The position numbers and the translations under genes were made by a program. The notes below the pieces were generated by a model. It saw only the letters and a program-made list of their open reading frames with translations. It was not told where the DNA came from and did no database searches. This document shows, in pieces, positions 58,298 to 64,000 of a stretch of DNA of 64,000 nt (positions are counted from its first letter, which is position 1; each line of letters starts with the position of its first letter). The DNA comes from Spirosoma luteum DSM 19990 (GTDB taxonomy: Bacteria; Bacteroidota; Bacteroidia; Cytophagales; Spirosomataceae): the NCBI RefSeq assembly GCF_000374065.1, contig NZ_KB893268.1:181073-245072 (forward strand), read 5' to 3'.

Positions 58298-60163
58298 ATG
58301 CCTGCCGAACAACCCACTGTTTCTCAAACGTTGATTTCTCAAACGTCGGTTTCTCACGAATCAAAACTGCCCCGGCCCGGTATCTGGTGGCTGCTGGTGC
58401 TGGGAGCCGTTATCCTGTCGTTCATCTGCGTATACGGCCTGCTCAATGGTCCAAAACCGAAGCCGGCTCAGTTGGTAAAACAGGCATTTATGCAGGACAT
58501 TAATGGGCTGGACAGTGCCGCAAGTCAGTTGCAGATGACTATTCGTACCCGGCAGTCGGCCGGGGCAGTTCAGGCGGCTTTTTTGCGGGCGCGGCTGGCC
58601 TACAAGCGGGTCGAGTTTATAGCGGCCTACTATAGTCCCGAAACCACCCGCGCCCTCAACGGGCCAAACATCCCCGAAGTAGACGACGATTTGCGGGTCA
58701 ATGCCCCCGAAGGATTTCAGGTGTTGGAGGAGCTGATTTTCCCGACAATGGATGCGTTAAACCGGGCCGAAATCGTGCTACAGGCCGCCGTTTTGCGTTC
58801 CAATGTGCATCGGTTACGCACCATATCCCAAACCAACGAACTGACGGATAGCCACGTGTTCGATGCCATGCGGCTGGAAGTGTTTCGGATTGTCTCGCTG
58901 GGAATAACGGGTTTCGATTCGCCCATCGCCTTTCAGTCGTTACCCGAATCAGCTGCCGCGCTGGAAAGCATGCAGGAGCACCTGAGGTATTACCCGCTAA
59001 CCGAAACCGACGCAGACCTGACCACCCAACTAACGAAAGCATTCGGACAGGCTATCGGCATCCTCAGGTCGGCCCGAAACTTCGATTCGTTCGACCGGCT
59101 GACGTTCATCGACCAGCGGACCAATGTATTGAGTGGTTTGTTGTTCGATGCTCAAAAGGCGTTGCAGATTCCGGTTTTTACCGAAAATCGACTCCTGTCA
59201 CCCTCCGCCCGAACGCTGACCAACACGGGCGTTTTCGATAGCAGCTACTTCGTTGATTTTGCTGAACAGCGCAGCACCCCCAACCGGGTTGCCCTGGGTA
59301 AGAAGCTATTCTTCAATCCCGTTTTGTCGGGCGATGCTAACCGAACCTGTTCGTCCTGTCATCAGCCGGAGCGTGCCTTTACGGACGGCGAACCAACAAG
59401 TCTGGCTATCGGCACGAACGGGAGCCGGATTAACCGCAACGCGCCAACGCTGCTGAACGCGGCCTTTCAGGCGGTTCAGTTTGCCGATTCGCGGGTGGTT
59501 TTCCTGGAAGACCAGGCCAGCGATGTGATCCGAAACCGGCAGGAAATGCACGGGTCATTGCCCGAAGCGGTGAAGGCGTTGCAACAACAAGCGGAGTACC
59601 GCATGTTGTTTGCCCGTTCGTACAAAGAAGGCATAACGGAACGAACACTCAAAAATGCCATTGCCAGCTACATCCGGTCACTCACCACCCTCGACTCGCG
59701 GGTAGACCAGTATTTTCGGGGAAAGCCCAATGCCCTGAGCCAAGAAGAAAAGCGGGGGTTCAACCTATTTATGGGCAAAGGTAAATGCGCTACCTGCCAC
59801 TTTTTTCCCCTGTTCAACGGGACCGTGCCACCAGGCTATCAGGAAACGGAGAGCGAAGTGCTGGGCGTTCCGGCCACCGCAGACGGGAAGTTGGTGGATG
59901 GTGATGTGGGTAAGTTTGTCCTGACAAAACGGGAACCCCACCGCTACGCCTTCAAAACGCCCACATTGCGGAACGTAGCCAAAACGGCTCCGTACATGCA
60001 CAACGGCGTGTATGAAACTCTGGAGGAAGTGGTTGATTTTTACAATAAAGGCGGGGGCAACGGGCTGGGCTTTAACCTCTCCAACCAAACCCTGCCTTTC
60101 GACAAACTGGACCTGACGCAGCCGGAAAAAAGTGCCCTTATCGCCTTCATGAAAGCATTGTAG
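58298..60163 (+). CDS. Membrane-anchored dihaem peroxidase with N-terminal imelysin-like domain
   Basis: 621 residues from the ATG at 58298. One transmembrane helix (about 29-49, 'IWWLLVLGAVILSFICVYGL') anchors it to the inner membrane. An imelysin/EfeO-like helical domain follows (about 55-290): 'ARLAYKRVEFIAAYYSPETT', 'ALNGPNIPEVDDD' and 'APEGFQVLEELIFP'. The C-terminal cytochrome c peroxidase domain (about 325-621) has haem motifs C351-S-S-C354-H355 and C497-A-T-C500-H501, with 'FKTPTLRNVAKTAPYMHNGV' near 550. This fusion is recurrent in Bacteroidota; imelysin domains are linked to iron handling. It follows the PhoX-like lipoprotein gene, perhaps as a functional pair. Confidence 0.88.
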   Translation: MPAEQPTVSQTLISQTSVSHESKLPRPGIWWLLVLGAVILSFICVYGLLNGPKPKPAQLVKQAFMQDINGLDSAASQLQMTIRTRQSAGAVQAAFLRARLAYKRVEFIAAYYSPETTRALNGPNIPEVDDDLRVNAPEGFQVLEELIFPTMDALNRAEIVLQAAVLRSNVHRLRTISQTNELTDSHVFDAMRLEVFRIVSLGITGFDSPIAFQSLPESAAALESMQEHLRYYPLTETDADLTTQLTKAFGQAIGILRSARNFDSFDRLTFIDQRTNVLSGLLFDAQKALQIPVFTENRLLSPSARTLTNTGVFDSSYFVDFAEQRSTPNRVALGKKLFFNPVLSGDANRTCSSCHQPERAFTDGEPTSLAIGTNGSRINRNAPTLLNAAFQAVQFADSRVVFLEDQASDVIRNRQEMHGSLPEAVKALQQQAEYRMLFARSYKEGITERTLKNAIASYIRSLTTLDSRVDQYFRGKPNALSQEEKRGFNLFMGKGKCATCHFFPLFNGTVPPGYQETESEVLGVPATADGKLVDGDVGKFVLTKREPHRYAFKTPTLRNVAKTAPYMHNGVYETLEEVVDFYNKGGGNGLGFNLSNQTLPFDKLDLTQPEKSALIAFMKAL

Positions 60164-60181
60164 CTAAGAAAAAGCCCTAGG

Positions 60182-60850
60182 CTAGAAATTGATGCCGGTC
60201 GTCAGCGAAACGGTCTCGAATTGAACGGGCGTTTTTCGATCAGTGTAAGCACTAGGAAACAGATAGCTACTAAGATATCGTTCATAGCGTAGCGTAACCG
60301 GAATGGTAACTCTATTCACTGGTATATCGACTCCCAAACCCGCAATGCCACTTACCGCCGATTTGGTTAAAGGTGGGATTTCGGAGCCGTAGAAGGGCGG
60401 ACAGGGAGCTACTATACAATTGGGTTGTACTACCTCCCGATAGTTACTATCTACGATTCGATTGTAACTCACACCTACCTCAAGAAAAAGAAGTTTGTGA
60501 GTCGGTAGTACGTAGTTTCGGTACAGAACCGGGATTTTTAACGTGCTAAGGCTAAATCTCTGACTTCCTCCGCCGATAGCAGTAATGTTAGAAACGCGGG
60601 TCCAGGAAGGCTGAACACGCAGCGATGCCCGATAGTTGAGTCGGTAGTGCACATCGGCACCGGTGACCAGATTGGCCTGCGGGCTAAAGTGGGCAGGTCC
60701 TTCGGTACCTACAATGGGATATGAATAGTTTACTCCCGCAAAAACACCCCATCCCCAGGGATTGCTTTTAATAGCAGGACTTGTCTGTTGCGCCTGTACA
60801 CTATCAATGATGAGGCTGATAATGATGAAGGTAAAGTAGATTTTTTTCAT
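60182..60850 (-). CDS. PorT-type outer-membrane beta-barrel protein
   Basis: 222 residues with a signal peptide (IYFTFIIISLIIDSVQAQ). An eight-stranded barrel pattern ends with an aromatic-rich strand ('FETVSLTTGINF'). 'LSTLKIPVLYRNYVLPTHKL' is the counterpart of the 'LEIPV' strand seen in the 711-1373 protein. 'CIVAPCPPF' in a loop may form a disulphide. It belongs to the porin/outer-membrane-barrel group of unknown function. It is convergent with the peroxidase gene, 18 bp apart. Confidence 0.78.
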   Translation of the reverse strand: MKKIYFTFIIISLIIDSVQAQQTSPAIKSNPWGWGVFAGVNYSYPIVGTEGPAHFSPQANLVTGADVHYRLNYRASLRVQPSWTRVSNITAIGGGSQRFSLSTLKIPVLYRNYVLPTHKLLFLEVGVSYNRIVDSNYREVVQPNCIVAPCPPFYGSEIPPLTKSAVSGIAGLGVDIPVNRVTIPVTLRYERYLSSYLFPSAYTDRKTPVQFETVSLTTGINF

Positions 60851-60914
60851 TGGTATAGCCTGTTTTTACCAGGGATTCCTATCCGGTAAAAATGGTTGGA
60901 ACGCCTGCTAAAAA

Positions 60915-62333
60915 CTACACGTGCTTCACAAGGAAATTAATCAACTTCTTCACCCTGTCGGTATAGGGCGGGTAGATGAATTTCATGGTGCCAAAATCGC
61001 GTTGCATCACCCCCCGCTGATTGGTGAATTCCTGAAAACTGAAGTAACCATTCGATTTACCAATGCCGCTGTTGTTGACCCCGCCAAAAGGTAACTCGAC
61101 GTTGCCGAATTGTACTAACGTATCGTTTATGACCGTATCACCCGCCGAGGTGCGGTCCAGAACATACTGAGTTGTTTTCCGGTTGCGGCTGTGGATATAC
61201 AAAGCCAGTGGCTTCTCGTGCTGGTTGATAATCCGCAGGGCATCATCGAGGTTCGTATAGGTCAGTACCGGTAATATTGGCCCGAAAATTTCATCCTGCA
61301 TTACCTGCATGTCACCGGTTACGCCTTCCAACACGGTTGGTTCGATGAAGTTTTGACTCGCATCGGTTTGGCCGCCCAGTGTGATTGTTGCTCCCTTCGC
61401 CTGCGCATCATCCAGTAGCCCACGGATGCGGGTAAAATGACGATTGTTCACGATGCGGGCGTAGCTATCCGATACGGCAACGGGCTGCCCATCGGGACTG
61501 TACATGGCGGTCAGCGATCCGCGGAGGGCCTGCATGAATGGTTCTTTTATGGATGCGTGAACCAGCAGATAATCGGGGGCAATGCAGGTCTGCCCGTTGT
61601 TCAGGCATTTACCCCAGGCCAGTTGTTGCGCGGCCTGTTTCACATTGGCCGACTCATCCACGAGGGCGGGGGATTTGCCACCCAGTTCGAGGGTGACAGA
61701 AGCCAGATGTTTGGCCGCAGCGGTCATGACTACGCGCCCCACCGCCGGGCTGCCGGTGAAGAAAATATGGTTGAAGGGCAGTTCCAGCAGGGCCTTCGAC
61801 ACCTCGGCATCCCCCTCAAAAACGGCGACCTCTTCGGTAGGGAACAGTTCTGTAATCATCCGGCTAATCAGCCCGGCGGTATTTGGGGCCATTTCCGACG
61901 GTTTCAGGATGGCGACATTACCAGCCGCAATGGCAGATACCAGCGGGCGGATGGCCAGCACGAATGGGTAATTCCAGGGCGAAATAATGAGTACGTTGCC
62001 TTTGGGTTCGTGAACCAGATAGCTCTTGGTGCCAGTCAGTGCGAGGGGAGTGGGTAATGACCGGGGCTTCATCCAGCGTTTCAGGTGTGCGACGGTGTAC
62101 TTGATTTCTGCGTATAGAGCCATCAGTTCGCCCAGCATCACCTCGGCCGATGGCTTCCGAAAATCGTCAAACATCACCCGCTGAATGTCGGCCTCGTGGC
62201 TACTCACCCAGCCCTGAATGCGCCGGATGCGTTCAATACGCTGGTTGGCGGTGGTAAGGGCCATATGGGGCGCGTGCCGACGCTGAAGGTCAAACGTCGT
62301 TTGGATGTCGGTTTTGGGTTGAACGGCCGTCAT
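60915..62333 (-). CDS. Aldehyde dehydrogenase (class 3 / fatty-aldehyde type)
   Basis: 472 residues. 'NVLIISPWNYPFVLAIRPLV' (about 113-132) and 'IFFTGSPAVGRVVMTAAAKH' build the NAD site. The catalytic Glu is in 'TLELGGKSPALVDESAN' (about 215-231) and the nucleophile Cys in 'NNGQTCIAPDYLLV' (about 246-259). 'DEIFGPILPVLTY' and 'NSGIGKSNGYFSFQEFTNQR' are typical of the ALDH3 group. The C-terminal basic-amphipathic tail ('YTDRVKKLINFLVKHV') could contact membrane, as in fatty-aldehyde dehydrogenases. It is divergent from the XRE regulator gene (134 bp). Confidence 0.93.
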   Translation of the reverse strand: MTAVQPKTDIQTTFDLQRRHAPHMALTTANQRIERIRRIQGWVSSHEADIQRVMFDDFRKPSAEVMLGELMALYAEIKYTVAHLKRWMKPRSLPTPLALTGTKSYLVHEPKGNVLIISPWNYPFVLAIRPLVSAIAAGNVAILKPSEMAPNTAGLISRMITELFPTEEVAVFEGDAEVSKALLELPFNHIFFTGSPAVGRVVMTAAAKHLASVTLELGGKSPALVDESANVKQAAQQLAWGKCLNNGQTCIAPDYLLVHASIKEPFMQALRGSLTAMYSPDGQPVAVSDSYARIVNNRHFTRIRGLLDDAQAKGATITLGGQTDASQNFIEPTVLEGVTGDMQVMQDEIFGPILPVLTYTNLDDALRIINQHEKPLALYIHSRNRKTTQYVLDRTSAGDTVINDTLVQFGNVELPFGGVNNSGIGKSNGYFSFQEFTNQRGVMQRDFGTMKFIYPPYTDRVKKLINFLVKHV

Positions 62334-62440
62334 AAGCTGTTGTTTTTTTGAAGTATAACCCCTTGAAACCGTTCAAGAAAGTACGTTAAAAGTACAAAAA
62401 AGCACGATATGTGGTTTTAAATCGTGAATCCTTTATCTTA

Positions 62441-62454
62441 GCTAAAACTTTAGC
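62441..62454. promoter_or_regulatory. Candidate operator for the XRE regulator
   Basis: GCTAAA-AC-TTTAGC is a 6+2+6 inverted repeat ending 13 bp before the regulator ATG. A second, looser repeat CACGAT...ATCGTG spans 62403-62426. Both lie in the 134-bp divergent region, so autoregulation and control of the aldehyde dehydrogenase gene are possible. Confidence 0.5.
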
Positions 62455-62467
62455 CAACCCGAACTGG

Positions 62468-63691
62468 ATGACGCTCGTTAGTGATAATATCCGCTACCTA
62501 CGCAAACTGAATGGTTTGACCCAGGAGCAGTTCTCCCGAAAAATCAACATAAAACGTTCCCTGTTAGGGGCTTATGAAGAGGGACGTGCCAATCCAAACC
62601 AGCAGAATATTCAGGCTATTGCCAAAGCCTTCAACACCACCGTGGAGCTGTTGACCCGGCAGGACCTCCGGAAAATCCGCGAAACACCCAGCCTGAGCAT
62701 TCCACTTGGCCAGAAAGGAGACGATCCCTACGCTGGTCGGAGTAGTAATGAAAATGGGGTCGCTATCCGATCCGATGGAAAACTGACTACGGACGATGAC
62801 CCGTTTCAACACCCCGACTTCCCCGATATTTTTGCACAACCTACGGCACCCACGCCCGAACCGCAACCACTGGCTACGGTGCTGAATAAATACTATAAAC
62901 CGGCAGAAGCCAATCCAGGCGGGGAACCGCGTCGGGAACCCGTTGCGCCCCCCGTCATTACCGCCCCGGTGCGACCGGGGAGCCAACCCAGTTCGTCCGG
63001 CGACCGCCCGCAACCAGCGGCCTACCAGTCCCGCCCGGCCGATTCCAGGCCACCGGAGCGGAACGCAGCTCCGCCCGTCGAACGGCTGTTTTCGTCCCCG
63101 CCGGAACCCCGGCCTACCCCCGCCAGCCGCGCCAATGAAACACTGGCCTTTAACAACGTATACGAAGGAGCGTCGGCATCGGCGCATCCGGCATCGACCA
63201 GCCAACCCGCCACGCCGAGTTTCCCCGTGGTGATGCAGCGCCAGTTTGCCGAGTACGGTCAGCGGTACCGACAGGACGATTTCCTGCGTCGGTTACCCGC
63301 CATGCACCTGCCAACCCTGCCCGAAGACCATTACCGGGCCTTCGAAGCGGGCGATGATTTTGCCTTTCCGGGAGCCTTGCTCGTGGGTAAATTCATACGA
63401 AACTGGTTCGATATTGCTGATGGGAAGCTCTACGTGCTACTCATTCAGCAGCAACCTACCGGAGCCGGGATCCGCTGCCGACGCGTTTATAATCAGGTAA
63501 AGGCGAAGGGGTCACTGCTCCTGACTACCGACCGGGTCGATTTGCCCAACCTGGATGTAGCCCTGAATGATGTGCTGGAGGTGTGGGAAGTCTGCGCCTT
63601 CGTCAGTCAGCAACTCCCGCCATCGCCCCCCAATACCGACCGGCTCCGGCAATTGGTCGATGAATTGAAGTTTGAGGTAGAGCGGATGTAG
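62468..63691 (+). CDS. XRE-family regulator with a degenerate S24/LexA-like C-terminal domain
   Basis: 407 residues from the ATG at 62468. The Cro/CI-type HTH is about residues 4-65 ('NIRYLRKLNGLTQEQFSRKI', 'RSLLGAYEEGRANPNQQNIQ'). A long Pro-rich, low-complexity linker (about 75-260) follows. The C-terminal part resembles the S24 peptidase fold of phage repressors and LexA ('YRAFEAGDDFAFPGALLVGK', 'GKLYVLLIQQQ', 'IRCRRVYNQVKAKGSLLLTT'), but where active members read GDSM it reads GDDF, so the catalytic Ser is absent. Self-cleavage is therefore unlikely. The linker is unusually long for a CI-like regulator. Confidence 0.82.
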   Translation: MTLVSDNIRYLRKLNGLTQEQFSRKINIKRSLLGAYEEGRANPNQQNIQAIAKAFNTTVELLTRQDLRKIRETPSLSIPLGQKGDDPYAGRSSNENGVAIRSDGKLTTDDDPFQHPDFPDIFAQPTAPTPEPQPLATVLNKYYKPAEANPGGEPRREPVAPPVITAPVRPGSQPSSSGDRPQPAAYQSRPADSRPPERNAAPPVERLFSSPPEPRPTPASRANETLAFNNVYEGASASAHPASTSQPATPSFPVVMQRQFAEYGQRYRQDDFLRRLPAMHLPTLPEDHYRAFEAGDDFAFPGALLVGKFIRNWFDIADGKLYVLLIQQQPTGAGIRCRRVYNQVKAKGSLLLTTDRVDLPNLDVALNDVLEVWEVCAFVSQQLPPSPPNTDRLRQLVDELKFEVERM

Positions 63692-63757
63692 GAGTGGGTT
63701 ATGCATATAGCAAAATGAAGGTTTTAGAAAGACACAACCCGTATTTTTACCGGTGCG

Positions 63758-64000
63758 ATGCGTTATTTTCTTGAACTGGCTTACAAAGGAACACACTACC
63801 ATGGCTGGCAGCGGCAGCCCAACGGACTGAGCGTGCAGGAGGTGCTCGAAACGGCTCTGGCTACGGTACTCCGGCAACCCATTGCCATCGTCGGGAGTGG
63901 GCGCACCGATGCCGGGGTGCATGCCACACAGCAATTTGCTCACCTCGACCTGGATACGCCCCTGCCCGAACACCTGCTCCGGTCGCTCAATAGCCTGATA
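63758..64000 (+). CDS. truA: tRNA pseudouridine(38-40) synthase TruA, N-terminal part (runs off right edge)
   Basis: The first 81 codons are present from the ATG at 63758: '[20 protein letters not shown]', '[18 protein letters not shown]', and the active-site '[19 protein letters not shown]', whose Asp is the catalytic nucleophile of TruA. It modifies uridines 38-40 of the tRNA anticodon arm. A TATTTTTA element at 63742-63749 could be part of its promoter. Confidence 0.95.
   Translation, partial: MRYFLELAYKGTHYHGWQRQPNGLSVQEVLETALATVLRQPIAIVGSGRTDAGVHATQQFAHLDLDTPLPEHLLRSLNSLI

Noticed and set aside
1..64000. tRNA, rRNA, CRISPR, integrase or IS elements
   Set aside because: No cloverleaf with a CCA-type end, no rRNA-like segment, no repeat-spacer array and no transposase or integrase motif was seen while reading both strands.

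Overview
The window reads as a chromosomal segment of a Bacteroidota bacterium, most likely order Cytophagales (Spirosoma-like). The evidence is a SusC/SusD pair, several PorT-type outer-membrane barrels, a type IX secretion C-terminal sorting domain, LytTR/LytS two-component genes, a bacillithiol gene (bshA), a UbiA-type ether-lipid prenyltransferase, and several promoters that fit the Bacteroidota pattern TTTG-N18..20-TAnnTTTG instead of the E. coli -35/-10. Ribosome-binding sites are weak throughout, as expected for the phylum. I saw no rRNA, tRNA, CRISPR array, integrase or transposase. Family calls come from reading motifs, not from database searches.

Layout. 1-13 kb: a truncated GH3 gene, a barrel protein, a DinB-fold protein, then a minus-strand susC-susD-lipoprotein-(Tat) aminotransferase locus with a long 615-bp leader region, a serine hydrolase, a DUF1810 gene and an overlapping HipA-like kinase/DUF3037 pair. 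13-24 kb: glycan and storage metabolism (GH29 fucosidase, GH20 hexosaminidase, alpha/beta hydrolase, sulfatase with a decayed glycosidase gene just upstream, and a glucan phosphorylase homologue lacking the PLP lysine), plus a GreA/GreB-like factor. 24-32 kb: a ScyD-like lipoprotein, an MbnP/MbnH-like pair, a MerC protein behind a Zur-like operator, a DUF3108/TapB-like protein, UbiA, bshA, type II NADH dehydrogenase and a fatty-acid hydroxylase. 32-41 kb: MazG-like pyrophosphohydrolase, a very large secreted sugar dehydrogenase with PKD, FN3 and two ricin-type modules, an M16 protease, a GT9 glycosyltransferase and a GH36 alpha-galactosidase.

41-50 kb: two paralogous 7TM histidine kinases and one LytTR regulator in a strictly overlapping operon. 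Divergent from it are three secreted or outer-membrane genes. Two of them sit behind promoter regions that are about 75% identical over 111 bp, which makes a candidate private regulon. 50-55 kb: a four-gene minus-strand cluster (YbdK-type glutamate-cysteine-ligase-like enzyme, class I glutamine amidotransferase, ATP-grasp-like protein, SDR) that looks like an uncharacterised amide-bond-forming pathway. 55-64 kb: an ECF sigma factor with a small membrane partner, a PhoX-like lipoprotein next to a membrane-anchored imelysin/dihaem peroxidase, an aldehyde dehydrogenase, an XRE regulator with a degenerate S24-type domain, and the start of truA.

The strongest leads for new biology are the GCS2/GATase/ATP-grasp/SDR cluster, the HK-HK-LytTR locus with its duplicated target promoters, the HipA-like/DUF3037 pair, and the phosphorylase homologue in which Thr replaces the PLP-binding Lys.
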